Translations under genes and position numbers: made by a program | NCBI GenBank assembly: GCA_029721435.1 | Contig: CM056580.1 | Span: 71,883,367 to 71,947,366, forward strand | DNA from: Gymnothorax reevesii | Lineage: Eukaryota > Chordata > Actinopteri > Anguilliformes > Muraenidae | Direction of reading: 5' to 3' | DNA: 64,000 bases | Notes under the pieces: generated by a model | The model's input: the letters and a program-made list of their open reading frames with translations, nothing else | Database searches by the model: none | Told to the model about the DNA's origin: nothing | In this document: piece after piece, positions 44,750 to 57,150 of the stretch | How positions within the stretch are numbered: position 1 is the first letter of the stretch | Layout: each line of letters opens with the position of its first letter

Positions 44750-46291
44750 TAGCGCCCTCCATAATTATTGGCACCCCTGGTTAAGATATGTTAAAAGCCT
44801 CAAAATAAATTCAATTTTTATTGCAGAAGCATACTCTCACACTGAAAATTGTAGAAAAATGTAACCTTCAACTCAAGTGAATTTTAAGGGAAAAAAAAAT
44901 CCCAGACTAAGAAATAATTATTTTTCATAAAATCAACTGTTCCACAATTATTGACACCCCTAACAGTTCCTCGGAATTAAATGTAATTGAAGTATTTCTG
45001 TCATTTCTACAGTAGTTTACAAAGTTGATCAGAGTATCTAGGAACATTTAATTATTAAATCATCGCTTTCTGTTTCCTTGGGGTATAAATATTACGTTAC
45101 ACAGAGGCCATTTCTCTTATCCACTCTTCAACATGGGAAAGACAAAGGAACACACCATTCAAGTAAGGCAGATGTGCGTCGACCTTGACAAGTCAGGCAA
45201 TAGCTACAAGAAAATAGCCTGCCCATATCTACTGTCAGAGGAATCATTAAGAAGTTTAAAACAACTGCAACAGTGGTAAACGAACCTGGACGAGGACGCA
45301 AGGTTATTTTGCCACCACCCACAGTGAGCAGGAAGGTAAGAGAAATAAAAAGTTCTCCAAAGCTCACTGTTAAAGAATTGCAACAAATGGTAGCATCTTG
45401 GGGTCACAAAGTCTCCAAAACAACCATCAGGTGGTATCTACATGCCAACAAGCTGTTTGGGAGGCATGCATGGAAAAAACCTTTTCTCTCTCTTTTCAAC
45501 TGGGATCGTGTGGTTTGGTCAGATGAGACCAAGATAGAGCTTTTTGGCAACAAACACTCTAAGTGGGTCTGGCGGAACACAAAAGATGAGTATGTTGAAG
45601 AGCCATTCATGCCCACTGTGAAGTATGGGGGAGTATCGGTGATGCTGTGGGCCTGTTTCTCTTCCAGAGGCCCTGGGAACCTTGTTAGGGTGCATGGCAT
45701 CATGAACGCTTTATAATACCAGTACATTTTAAATCAAAATCTGGTGACCTCTGCCCGAAGGCTGAAGATGGGTCATCACATGGTCTTTCAGCAAGATAAT
45801 GACCCTAAAAATGTGGTAAAATCTACACAGAAATGGTTCACCAGATACAGAATCAAGCTCCTCCCATGGCCATCTCAGTCCCCAGACCTCAACCCCACTG
45901 AAAACCTGTGGAGTGAGCTGAAGAGGAGAGTGCAGAGGAGAGGATCCAGGTTGCTGGATGAATTAGAGAGATTGTGCGAAGAGGAATGGTCGAAGATCCC
46001 TCTTTCTGTATTCTCCCATCTTGTGAAACATTATAGGAGAAGATTAGGTGCTGTTTTGTTGGCAAAAGGGGGTTGTACAAAGTATTAACATTAGGGGTGC
46101 AAGTAACTGTGGCACACATGATTTGATTATTTTAATGGGATTTTTTCCCCACTGAGTAAATGCACTTGAATTAAAGGTTGGATTTCCTCTTTTTTTCATT
46201 GTGGTCCTATATTATTTTGAAAAAAACTGAATTTATTAGAAGCTAAAGAACACTTCTTAACAAGGGGTGCCAATAATTATGGAGGGCGCTG
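44750..46291 (+). mobile_element. Tc1-like transposon B (about 1.54 kb)
   Basis: Ends are AGCGCCCTCCATAATTATTG (left) and the matching gccaataattatggagggcg at the right, with TA-rich flanks on both sides. It starts 17 bp after transposon A, across a (TA)n run. It carries a degraded transposase on the plus strand. Confidence 0.92.
45133..46088 (+). pseudogene. Tc1-like transposase B, frameshift, deletion and stop
   Basis: It starts MGKTKEHTIQVRQMCVDLDK at 45133, shifts frame near 45215, then is open from about 45220 to 45716. [10 protein letters not shown] (first Asp) directly follows a shortened segment (GRHAWKKPFLSLFNWDRVVW), so about 25 residues before the catalytic core are missing. A TAA at 45714-45716 is followed in the same frame by 45744-46088. 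QQDNDPKN (second Asp) and NPTENLW (Glu) keep the catalytic residues. It died by indels rather than by active-site change. Confidence 0.9.
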
Positions 46292-46305
46292 TATATATAT
46301 ATACT

Positions 46306-46495
46306 AGCTTCTACTCGGAATGAAATTAGCATTTTTTTTTGCGTGCATGACCGTTTTTCAAAAAAGTCCTTCCTGGTGTCCAAGTGGATATTCACACCAA
46401 ATTTGGTGATAATCGGTTGAGAAATGTAGGAGAAAAACGTGTACATACGCACAGACAGACAGACATCGATCTCAAATATATTATAGATAATAAAT
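46306..46495 (+). repeat. RTE-type LINE 3' tail fragment
   Basis: 'caccaaatttggtgataatc', 'ggttgagaaatgtaggag' and 'cagacagacagacatcgat' are typical of RTE-like 3' ends in fish. It lies between transposons B and C, with TA repeats on both sides. Confidence 0.5.
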
Positions 46496-46516
46496 ATATT
46501 TATATATATATATTTA

Positions 46517-48082
46517 CAAAACGCAAAACCAGTGAAGTTGGCACGTTGTATGAATCGTAAATTAAAACAGAATAGAATGATTTGCAAATCCTTTTCAACC
46601 TATATTCAATTGAATACGTTGCAAAGACAAGTTACTTAATGTTCGAACAGGTAAACTTTGTCATTTTTTGCAAATATAAGCTCATTTGGAATTTGATGTC
46701 TTCAACATGTTTCAAAAAAGCTGGCACAAGTGGCAAAAAACACTGAGAGAGTTGAGGACTGCTCATCAAACACTTATTTGGAACATCCCACAGGTGAACG
46801 GGCTAATTGGGAACAGGTGGGTGCCATGATTGGGTATAAAAGCAGCTTCCCTGAAATGCTCAGTCATTCACAAACAAGGATGGAGCGAGGGTCACCACTA
46901 AGTGAACAAATGCGTGAGCTGATTGTCGAACAGTTTAAAAACAACATTCCTCAACGAGCTATTGCAAGAAATTTAGGGATTTCATCATCTACGGTTCGTA
47001 ATATCGTCAAAAGGTTCAGAGAATCTGGAGAAATCACTGCACGTAAGCGACAAGGCCGAAAACCAACATTGAATGCCCGTGACCTTCGATCCCTCAGGCG
47101 GTACTGCATCAAAAACCGACATCAGTGTGTAAAGGACATCACCACATGGGCCCAGGAACACTTCAGAAAACTACTGTCAGTAACTACAGTTCGTCGCTAC
47201 ATCTGCAAGTGCAAGTTAAAACTCTACAATGCAAAGCAAAAACCATTTATCCACAGCACCCAGAAATGCCGCCGGCTTCGCTGTGCCCAAGCTCATCTAA
47301 GATGGACTGATGCAAAGTGGAAAAGTGTTTTGTGGTCTGACGAGTCCACATATCAAATTGTTTTAGAACCATCAGGACTGTTATAGGCGCAAAGTTCAAA
47401 AGCCAGCATCTGTGATGGTATGGGGGTGTATTAGTGCCCAAGGCATGGGCAACTTTCACATATGTGAAGGCACCATTAATGCTGAAAGGTACATACAGGT
47501 TTTGGAGCAACATATGTTGCCATCCAAGCAACGTCTTTTTCATGGACGCCCCTGCTTATTTCAGCAACACAATGCCAAGCCACATTCTGCACGTGTTACA
47601 ACAGCATGGCTCCGTAGTAAAAGAGTGCGGGTACTAGACTGGCCTGCCTGTTGTCCAGACCTGTCTCCCATTGAAAATGTGTGGCGCATTATGAAGCGTA
47701 AAATACGACAACGGACACCCCGGACTGTTGAACAACTTAAGCTGTACATCAAGCAAATATGGGAAAGAGTTCCACCTGAAAAGATTCAAAAATTGGTCTC
47801 CTCAGTTCCCAAACGTTTACTGAGTGTCGTTAAAAGGAAAGGCGATGTAACACAATGGTAAAAAGGCCCCTGTGCCAACTTTTTTGCAATGTGTTGCTGC
47901 CTTTAAATTCTATGTTAATGATTATTTGGGGAAAAAAAAAAACTTTCTCAGTTTGAACATTAAACATCTTGTCTTTGCAGTGTATTCAATTGAATATAAG
48001 TTGAAAAGGATTTGCAAATCATTGTATTCTGTATTTATCTACGATTTACATAACGTGCCAACTTCACTGGTTTTGGGTTTTG
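46517..48082 (+). mobile_element. Tc1/mariner-type transposon C (1,566 bp)
   Basis: Inverted repeats of more than 100 bp begin CAAAACGCAAAACCAGTGAA (left) and CAAAACCCAAAACCAGTGAA (right, inward). TA flanks lie at 46515-46516 and 48083-48084. It is a different family from A and B by both termini and transposase. Confidence 0.93.
46880..47861 (+). pseudogene. Tc1/mariner-type transposase C, frameshift and lost catalytic Asp
   Basis: I take the start at 46880 (MERGSPLSEQMRELIVEQF), which begins the helix-turn-helix region; an earlier ATG at 46730 lies in the untranslated leader. IARNLGISSSTVRNIVKRF is the recognition helix region. LWSDESTYQ (about 47332) holds the first Asp. A frameshift near 47375 moves the frame to 47382-47861. 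The second catalytic site reads FQQHNAKPH, His in place of Asp (codon cac near 47565). LSPIENVW keeps the Glu. It thus carries two independent inactivating changes. Confidence 0.92.
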
Positions 48083-48149
48083 TAAAATGGCAAAAAATAT
48101 ATTTTTTTAAAGGTTATTTTTTGGGAATTTTTTTGCTTTATTTTGATAA

Positions 48150-48305
48150 ATATACTGTGGAAGGTAACAGGAAGGTTGGGGAGAAGAATGGGTGAAGACA
48201 TGGGGCAAATGACCCAAGCTGGAATCGAACCCAGGTTGCCACGGGAAGGAAATGGCCTTTTTGGTGCACGCGCTTAGACTAATGACCCACCAGGGCGCAC
48301 CATTG
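48150..48305 (-). repeat. tRNA-derived SINE (second family)
   Basis: On the minus strand: tggtgcgccctggtgggtca, 'tagtctaagcgcg' near the A box, GGTTCGATTCC (B box, 48221-48231), then 'cttgggtcatttgccccatg' and 'cttcacccattcttctcccc'. This matches a SINE widespread in fish. It is not a functional tRNA: the acceptor stem does not pair. Confidence 0.75.
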
Positions 48306-48689
48306 CCATAATATTTTTGCCATAACATTTGCCGATAAGAATTAAGAGATTAAACCTTTAGTGCTAAAGCGCCGTTATCGGAGAAAACAAAACCGCAACA
48401 ACACGTTTCGCCACCACTTTAATATTCAGAAGTCCGGGTTTTGTTCATAATTGAAATAATATTAAAATAAAATATGCAAATATCTATGTCATTATAACTC
48501 ACAATAACGGTGTCACTTTTTCCTAAGTCCACTAGAAATGTTTTGGCCTTTGGAAATCTGGAAGTTTTAGTCCTGGTTGTGTGTAAGCCGAACAACTCTC
48601 AGTCAAGAAAGCGTTGACTTTTTCGGTCGGATCAAACGGTTGAATATAAAGTGTGCTAACTTTTGTTGCCTTTTACTCATAATTTTAGA
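48306..48689. other. No gene recognised
   Basis: Unassigned sequence between the SINE and the truncated LINE. Confidence 0.35.
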
Positions 48690-49740
48690 GCATATGTTGA
48701 TAGAAACTATTGCAAATGAAATGCTCAAGCTCAAAAAATGGTTTGATGACAATAAATTATCATTAAACTTGAACAAAATTTATGGTTTTTGCAAATTGGA
48801 GAAAAGGGAGTGTTTCACTGTGTATAGATGGAATAAATATAGAAAGAGTGACTGAAATCAGATTTTTGGGTGTTATAATGGATGATAAATTGACATGGAA
48901 ATATCATGTATCGCATGTGAAAGCTAAAGTATCTAAAAATGTTTTTTGGATTATAAGTCAATGTGGATTTTGTATTGTTCTTTGATTTTGCTGTATTAGC
49001 ATTACTATGTTGAAGTGTGGGCCAACACATATAAGAGTAATTTAGAACCATTATTTACAAAAAAGCAATGAGAATTATTTATATATATGTACAACCAGGA
49101 GAACACACAAATGCACTGTTTTTTGAATCAGGGCTGTTAAAATTACAAGATTTAATTGAACTGCAGACTTTATTAGTTGTGTACCACGCAAAAAACCGAA
49201 AACTACCAGAAAATATACAGAAATTATTTGTTTTACATATAGGAGATGAGCAACATGGAAGGAAATTTAACATTAAGAATCCATTTGCACAGACTACATT
49301 AAAGCAGATGTGTATCTCTGTAACTGGGGTGAAACTGTGGAATTCCTTGCCAAATGATTTAAAGGGCTGTATGAATGTGAAGAAAATGTATAAAGAAACA
49401 ATAATTACACAATATGATGATGTTAGGTAATTTGTTTTTCAAATCATAAATTATTGTGTTTTGACCTTTTATTGTGTTTGTTTACACTACTGTACATAGT
49501 GGTTGCTAAGCAACTGTGATTGGCAGGCCATCTTTTCTTTTTTATTTCTGATTGTATATTTGAATAGGGGGCAGGTAAAATAAGATTTTCTTCTCCCTGC
49601 TCCTTTCCGTCATGGGTTATGTAAATATATATATGTATATATATAGTTGAATATATTTTGTGAATTTCTTTTTGTCTCCAATGCCATGAGCGGAACAAAT
49701 TTTAAAAAAAAAAGTAATCTCAAGAATAAACTTTGGCTGT
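48690..49740 (+). mobile_element. LINE 3' end (5'-truncated)
   Basis: It starts inside the reverse transcriptase thumb and runs through the C-terminal domain (to 49430) and 3' UTR. It ends near 'ctcaagaataaactttgg' at about 49740. It shows the usual 5' truncation of LINEs. The 3' UTR contains a (TA)n run at 49622-49650. Confidence 0.8.
48694..49430 (+). pseudogene. LINE ORF2 C-terminal region, frameshifted
   Basis: LKLKKWFDDNKLSLNLNK (from about 48727) is the post-catalytic reverse transcriptase segment. A frameshift near 48790 leads to INIERVTEIRFLGVIMDDKL (about 48832-48895), a conserved thumb motif. A second shift precedes 49068. From there AMRIIYIYVQPGEHTNALFF, then VYHAKNRKLPENIQKLFV and KLWNSLPNDLKG, run to the TAA at 49428-49430. 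This is typical of Jockey/CR1/L2-like LINEs of fish. It could be the same family as 10211-13170, but the two do not overlap. Confidence 0.82.
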
Positions 49741-52700
49741 TAACGACAAATTAACTTGATAAATCCCTTGCGGATTAAAAACAGCGGGACTGATTATGTT
49801 TTCACATTTCTGAGTATTGATCAATTATCTGCCTTAGGTATACTGAGTAAAACATTTATATTCAGATTTAATGGTATAGTTATCAATTTGCAAACTGTGT
49901 GCAAGCCAATGTCTAACATTATTAAGACCAGCATTTAGCCACGGCAAATTATCGACATTTACAGTGACGCAAGCAAGATTTAAAATGTGAAATGTATTAA
50001 TAAATATTTTGTGACAATAAATGCCTAAGTTGTCATCCATAAGGAAAGCATTTCTACTTCATGACTACTACTACTTCTAACTGCCTCTCATTGAATTAAA
50101 TATTTCAATACTCTAATAACAAAAGCATTGATCGACTTGTAAGCAAGTCATATCTGAAAAAGTTGCAGTAGTTTATTCTAATCAAAATTCAAAAGGCCTG
50201 TATAACCTCTGGTTGCCTACACACCAGTCATACCCAAAAACCACTCCCCTCCATCGACAGTCCCCCCAAGTTCTGTCTGCGGGGACTACACCGACACCTG
50301 TTGCAATCCTACGCCACCCGCTAGGCCGATCAGAGAAAGGTGGACAAAAACGCAAGTCAAGTTCTCGTTAACTTTAGCAGTACCTTTTATCAATGCTGGT
50401 ACTGTAGGCTCCAGATCAGTTCTAACTCATGCAGGTCATAGGATATCAGCATCATGTTGTCACTCGCCTGTATACATTATGCCGTCGTAACTACATTTAA
50501 TTGCATTGTATCAGCTAGCTGTACCTGGTGGGGCACGCCAAAATCTACAAAGCTAGATACCAACCCAATACAATGGTATTGTGCAGCCTATTGTGTGTCA
50601 TTGTTTGTGCGGTTGAAGGAAGTACAATTTTATAAGTTCACATGGATTCAGATGAATTTAATAACCTAAAAATTACTCTTGATCCAGTGAAAATATGACA
50701 TGTTCCTTCACCAGGCAGATATTTCCATCTTTTGTTAGGCTATAACTGAGAGGAGATTCTACCCTGCAGATGGTGACCCCGGCACATAAGCTATGCGCGT
50801 CATGGGAATAGCCTTACGAGTGGCAGGAACCACTTGAAGATCAAAGATCATTTCTGAAAGGCATCTTTAGTCATGATACTTTTTGGAAACACTTCACAAA
50901 CATAAAAAGCTTTGTAAGAAGAATTCTGCGATGATCTTAGCCTTAAGATGCTTTCGGGAAATGTGGTTCGGGTCTCTGTCAGGCTGCCATACCGCATAAT
51001 TTGTAAGAGCGGAAACCTTTAGATTTGGTGCCCACAAATTGCGCTTATAAGTCCTTTGCAATTAATCCTCCGGTGATCTTGGGTAAGAATTTCTGCAGTT
51101 ACTGGCAAGACTCCAAGTAGGCCTACCTGTAAAAAAAGACAAAAACAACAGTTGAAAGATACAGGCAAAAAAAATTCATTCAAGGGACCTGCCACCTACC
51201 ATGTACCTCAGCTACCTCATGCGCCTCTCTGTCTGTGCCGGTGTTGTTTGCCATCTGCCCACACTGACTAAACAACATTTGATGCAGGCTACAGGGGAGG
51301 AATCTTAATATTTTGGAGGGACTGTACTCCCAGCAATACAAGTGTAATCAGGCATGTAATGATCTAGGGAACATTTGCATCTAATCCATTTGTAAGGGTG
51401 AAGACATTAACAGCTGCTGTAGTAGCAGGTTTGTTTGTGCCTGGAAGTGTCGTCCCTGGAATCTACACCCTCTGCGGCCAAGGGCAAGGGCATCCATGCA
51501 CCCAAATGCCAATGCACACACACACATGCACATGCACAGGGACAAGTAAACTCACAGGCACGTGCACAAACTCATAGTGCAAAATGCAGTCATGCAAGAA
51601 ATCAGTTGTGCACTGCTTCTATTTCAGGATATGTATTCTCTATCCATCGTCGTAAATGACTCCAGGAAAACTACCCCCCCACCCCTAGCTAATGTGGCAC
51701 TACATACTATAAAGTTGCCCCCCATTGTGCTTTGAGTGGGTTTGGAGTTTTGTGGTGTAGCACAGACCTTGCTGACCTCAAGGCTTGTCCCCCTGATAAC
51801 CTCTCTATAGATTCTGGATCACTCGTCGTCCTCTACCACTGTTGCATTTTATTGAAGCTGTTTATTGATCCGGCCCTCTAGGTATTCCCCCTCAATCAGA
51901 AGGTCCTCTCTGCCAGCACAACCACTGACTGCCACAGTTGCAATGTTATTATAGGGGAAAAGCCATTTAAAAGATTGCAACTGGGCATAAAATGATATTT
52001 CAGATCATAGGAGAGCTCAATCTTTTTGTATTGCCTCCAGCTGGTCTTCTGCTAAATCTTTTTCAAATTGAGCAGCAGATACAGCTCCACCTGAACTAAT
52101 GGTTTATTAATTTCATTTCTAAATCAAATAGGAAAGATGCCTTTGAAGTATAGAAGAAAAAATGGCACTGCAAAGGGTCTTTGGCAATCTTTGAGGCAGT
52201 TTCATTGCTAATGTTACAGAAATGATAGTCCAATTCCTATCCCTCCAGTAAAGTTGTATCAGTTTAAAGGACACTTTTAATCTGCTTTATACAAAAAGAA
52301 TAATACGTGCCTTCATATGCAGCTCTGTAGGATTTTAGGCATTTATTTTGCATAGGGTTCCTTGGGATTACTTTCTTGATAATTTAACTTTTTTTCATTT
52401 GCCACCTCGAAATACTTAAATTGCTGCATGAAGCAGTGCTCCATTTATGACAGCCCTAATGCATCTGCCAAATTCCAACGCATCACTTCAAAGCCATACA
52501 AATGAACTGACAGCGCACACAACATCAGACTTCCAAAATTTGGAAACTAATCCCCCGGCAAAAACTGCTTCTCACATTCTGTACAGTCAGTGAGATTCGC
52601 ACCATCCTTGAGTCACTCATTTAACAAACAAGACTTATCTGTATCTGTCTGGTGCTGGAAAACACGTACTGCAATTGTACTGCGAAAGTACATCCCAGTA

Positions 52701-53470
52701 GCCCCACTTTTGTTCTTTGCACCATGCACACTCATTACGCCATAAAAAGAAGTCAAGATGCGTATTTTCCCGAGTTCAGAGAAGCAAACAGACTCCTTCA
52801 TGCAGTCCCCCGGGGACTGATTTAAGGAAAAAAAAATTATAAAAAATTATCAGTGCTCAGCTCTCAGTACAAATCAATTCACCTTCTCTCTACTCTATCA
52901 GCATTCATCCTCCAGGCTACTGAAATCCAGGCTTTGATCTTCTTTCACTGCCAGTTTCTTCCATGCTGCTCAAATCAAGCAAAAAAAAAAACCTTGGTGT
53001 TGGTGCACTAACCCTGTTCACCCTTCCCACTGCTGGCCTCTACTGTTACTGCCTCTTAAGACCAGACACATCCCAGAGGTAATGACAGGCCCCCATTCTG
53101 AAATGTAATTGTTTGCCCTCTTTCTGGGGGGCACTGAACTGTACTGAATCTGTGCAACTGGACTCTGTGCAGAAGTCAAACGAAATCTGTAATAGAGAAG
53201 AATACCAACGCAGGTGGCATGACAACGGCATGAAGCACAGCAAGTGGGGAAAAAAAATGGCCTGTTTTTTTATTAACCAGTGGGCAGCTTTGCCATAGCT
53301 GCTTCATGTAGTGTACATCACACCCCAGCACAATGTGTTTGTCTCTTCCCATCAGAGTGCTTCATGTGGTTACGTTCACACGCATGACTGCGTCAATGCA
53401 CAGGTTTACCAGGGCTTTAACCCAGCACCAACGAAAATCTGATGTCTTTCATGAGCCAATATACAACGTA
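49741..53470. other. No gene recognised
   Basis: It holds a CA-rich microsatellite (51514-51560; cacacacacatgcacatgca) and A runs (52828-52836, 52980-52990). The 51960-52560 block is free of obvious repeats and could be conserved noncoding DNA. The short frames do not resemble known proteins. Confidence 0.35.
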
Positions 53471-53599
53471 CACTACGGGCCAGAAATTTGGAAGCAGGGC
53501 CAATACAGGTCAAAAGCATTCTTCCCTTAGGACCTTAAGCATTCTTCCAAGCTCTGTCAGGGTTAACTAGACAAAAAATAAAAGGAAGGTGTTCTTTGA

Positions 53600-53842
53600 A
53601 AGATGGTTTGGCCCCCTCAGTCTCCAGACCTCTCTCAAATTGAGCTTGTTTGGGACGAATTGGATCGATCTATCAGAAAAGTGTGTCTCACAAATCAGCA
53701 GTCTCTCATTGATGAACTTAAGAAAGCTTGGAATGCAATTCCTGGCACATACCGTAAAAAACTAGTGGAATGAATGCCTCGTATATGTCATGCTGTTGTT
53801 AAAGCAAGAGGAGGTTACTTTGAAGAAAGCAATGTCTAGAAA
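53600..53842 (+). pseudogene. Tc1-like transposase D, C-terminal fragment
   Basis: The plus frame from about 53605 gives WPPQSPDLSQIELVWDELD, with the catalytic Glu kept. It then gives SLIDELKKAWNAIPGTYRKK, a stop at about 53771, and in the same frame MPRICHAVVKARGGYFEE, the usual end of this family. The N-terminal two thirds, including both catalytic Asp, are gone. Confidence 0.85.
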
Positions 53843-53884
53843 AAAAGAAAATACCTGAAAATTTGAGTAAAAATGTATTCCGGT

Positions 53885-54605
53885 AAGTGACTCTTTATGT
53901 AACTTGGCTTTTGCCATCGGAGGCGATGGCTGGGGGTATATCCCCGAACGCCCCCAATCTTCCAATTCCCCAATCCTTGAATAGACCTTGAATAGACCTG
54001 CATTTGAACTTAATTTCAGGTCAATCGGACAAATGGTTCTAAAGATATGGCCAAAATGGTAATTTTCCATCACAAAGCGCCACCTGGTGGCAAAATATTG
54101 AACCATGCAGGTATGATGTCATCATGTGACACGTTGTGAGGTCATGACCTTGCAGTTGCACATATTTTCATGTCAATTGGAGGAATAGTTCCAAAGATTT
54201 AGCAAAAATGGTGAATTTTACGTGACAAAGCTCCATCTTGTGTCAAAATTTTGAACCAAACAGGTATAATGACATGATAAAAAAAGTGATTTTTTTTTCA
54301 GTTTTTGGCCCCTGGTGGCCAATCTAGAAATTGTAAATTGTCCAAAATCAAATCAGTTCTTCCTCTTTAGAATACTTACTTATATGCAAAACTTTGAATT
54401 TCTAATTGAAATATTACTGCAGTTATCGCGTTAACACGTAAATCAGTTTTTGGCACCTGGTGGCCAATCTAGACATTGTAAATTTTCCAAATCGAATCAG
54501 TTCTTTCTCTTTATGATACATACTTATGTGCAAAATTTGAAATTTGTAATCGAAATATTACTGAAGTTACCGCTTTAACACGTAGTGCGGCGGCGGTCGG
54601 ACCAA
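53885..54605. repeat. Repeat inserted in Tc1-like transposon D, with internal 147-bp duplication
   Basis: Two units containing 'cctggtggccaatctaga' start near 54301 and 54448 and end at 'cgcgttaacacgta' and 'cgctttaacacgtag'. Upstream, two looser units contain 'caatyggasraatrgttc' at about 54024 and 54175. It probably derives from an RTE-like or SINE family common in fish. No coding region is seen. Confidence 0.6.
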
Positions 54606-54727
54606 AAACTTAATATCTTAAACTTAATATAACAATCATGTTCATTTTGTTGCAAAGTATGTCAGTGAAACTATTGTCTTTTTTGTACAAATTTGAACTT
54701 GCTTCCAAACTTTTGGCCTGTAGTGTA

Positions 54728-55652
54728 TTTATTTTCAATAATCAGATTGTTTTGCTTTTTGGTAATTTTTTTTGTCCATCCCTTGATATTCGCTTGCGAC
54801 TGACGATTGGTCCATTTACAAATGACAAAACAGCCAAGTAAAATGTAGAGATATACTTTTTTGTGTGATGTGGGCAACAGTAAAGGCTTAGTCATGACAA
54901 GTGGAGGATTACTGCCTTGGGTACTAGACCCATTACTTTTGGAGGGACAGGCGCTCTTCTCAGAAAAAGGGCACCATTCCCATCACATCCCATTCTACAG
55001 AGTGCCAGCATTGGTGACACCTGTAGAAGAGTTGCTAAGGTTTGAAGACATTGGGCTATAATTTCTTGGCGCAGCGTAGGGTGGTGCAGTGTGGCATAGC
55101 GTGGCACAGCCCACGCAGTGGTAATTTCGTCCAGTGCAGCCCGCGCAGTAGTAATTTTGTGCGGTGCAACACCGTGCGCAGCCACTTTGGCAATTTGGTA
55201 GACAGCTGTGCGCCGAGATGGGTGTGGCGGTGTAGTAGAGGGAGGTGTCACATATTGATCAAGACGCAGTGACAATTTCGTTGAAAAAGTCTTCACTGAA
55301 GTTGCGCAGAAAGCTTGCCAGGTCCAACCTGGTTTACTTTCTGTGCAGTGGTAATTTGGCTGACCGGCGCGCACACGTCACCGAAACCTCACAGGCAGGT
55401 TTCCAGAATGTCAGGCACATTTCAATGCAATAAATAATTACAGCAACCACTATTTAATGTAACTATCTGACTCAGCACATAAATTATATTATCAATATCG
55501 ATTGTCCTGATGTCAGATTAAAGGCGGTTGGCACGCATAATGGAAACTCGACCTGGCTTAATCAACGCAGCTGAATCTGTGATGCAAACTAACGACTTCA
55601 CATCTTTCTCAGCCATTCTATATATAGAATGCTTGCGTTCTATGCTCAGTAA
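54728..55652. other. No gene; GC-rich patch with short direct repeats
   Basis: 55060-55400 is GC-rich, with 'gcagtggtaattt' at 55117, 55146 (one change) and 55339, and many 'gcgcag' and 'gtggca' words. It may be the interior of an unidentified element. Confidence 0.4.
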
Positions 55653-56017
55653 AGCCGCTTGCACACTGGATGCGAAACAAATTTTTTGTTTAATGTCTGA
55701 CAGACATTGTACATTGTCCCGCGCCAATGTCGACTCACTTTATTGGTCAGAGCTTAAACAGAAACATTGATTGAAATTCCCGGTACTCACTTGAAGAACT
55801 GAGCACTCTTATAAAAACATTCAAGTTTAAAATCTAAAACATTCAGTAGGTTTGAAGAAATTAAAAACAATAATCAACTGTCAGACACAGAGTTATATTG
55901 AAACCATCCGACTGTTGGACACGGAGATATATTAAAACCCTGTCAGACTTTCAGACAGTGCATTTAACGCAATCTGTGGTGCGAAAAATTTGTTTCGCGA
56001 CCAGTGTGCAAGCGGCT
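55653..56017. mobile_element. PIF/Harbinger-type MITE (365 bp)
   Basis: Inverted ends AGCCGCTTGCACACTGG are identical over 17 bp on both sides, then gcgaaacaaattttt. TAA duplications lie at 55650-55652 and 56018-56020. A 3-bp TAA target is diagnostic of PIF/Harbinger. The interior has no coding region. Related ends recur at 58798-58985. Confidence 0.88.
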
Positions 56018-56020
56018 TAA

Positions 56021-57150
56021 TACTAGGCTACTATTATTGTCACTAAGGTTTTATCGTTTTTAGTGGGGGAAAGGAACACAGCCTGATTGCTATGATGTCG
56101 TACTGAGTTAAGATCACATATTGAAAATAAATGTGTAACGTATCTTGCATTGTTGTCCATGCATGTTAATCCCAAAATTTTAAGCAGCAACTGGGTGTAA
56201 TAATAGGAATGCGCAATCCAGAGTTTCTCTTCCCACTCAGAAGAAGAAGAAATAAATGAGCAACTGTCGTTTTCTTTCCAACTTCATAAGTTTGAATGAT
56301 CTGACGTAGTGTCGTTTTTAAATTCCATTTAAGTTCGCTAATGGTAATAATTTGCGAATGCCCTAGCTAGCCAGCTAACTCATATTCAAAATGCTCAATA
56401 TAGACGTAAGCGATACAGAAAACATGCCTGATGCAGCAAAGTAAAATGCAAGATTACCCCATCATGCAGATATAGGACAGAGGCTTCTATATTCCAACAC
56501 ATTAAAGATGAGGAGAGGAGCTCATTTAATTGGTGAAGATTTGACCCAAACATGCCTTCTCTCCCACCTCTTTGCCACTTGCGCCGGCAGGAGGAACCGA
56601 GGCGGGACAGACGAGTACTTGTGCCAGGCTATGCCGGGCACGAAATTGTAATATATGCCTGGAGACACCCCGTTGGCGCAGCGCACCCCCCATTCGTCGC
56701 ACCTACGCCTGGTTTACGAATTTAGAGCCCATTGTATTTTTAACTTATGCCTGCTGTAACTGATTTAGTCGTTTTCGTAGCTTCTTGTCCGAAGCCTACG
56801 TAAGCAGTCCCCGCCCCCCATTCCCAAGCCATGCGCAGGAAAGTTTGGATCCCACTGATAAATGCTTCATCTTCCTGAAGCCCCTGGCTGTAACACCAGC
56901 ATTATTGGGTTTTAAAATGATATTCCGTGAGCCTCTGACCTTTAAATGCATAATTGCTTTCAAGCTGTTCATTCAAGAACATATGATTAATAATCACACA
57001 ATTTATTTACTGAATAAGGCCAATCTATACTGTAAGCCTGTGATTAAGAAAGTATTAAGAAATGACAAATCACTGAAGGGCTGCATTGACAATACACTTA
57101 ATAGTGATACTGTGTGGATGCAAAAACCAAATAATAATGAAAATGAAAGG
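56021..57150. other. No gene recognised
   Basis: An open frame of 123 codons (56785-57156) shows no recognisable domain and a non-protein-like composition in its second half. Unassigned. Confidence 0.35.

Larger units (their letters stand above)
53471..54725 (+). mobile_element. Tc1-like transposon D, deleted and with an insertion
   Basis: Ends are CACTACGGGCCAGAAATTTG (left) and CACTACAGGCCAAAAGTTTG (right, inward). TA lies at 53469-53470 and 54726-54727. Only the C-terminal third of the transposase remains. About 53885-54605 is foreign: two blocks containing 'ggcccctggtggccaatcta' at 54306 and 54453, preceded by 'agcgccacctggtggcaaaa' at 54077. Confidence 0.82.

Noticed and set aside
48215..48300. 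tRNA gene on the minus strand
   Set aside because: The B box is good but the acceptor stem does not pair, and the downstream sequence is a known SINE body.
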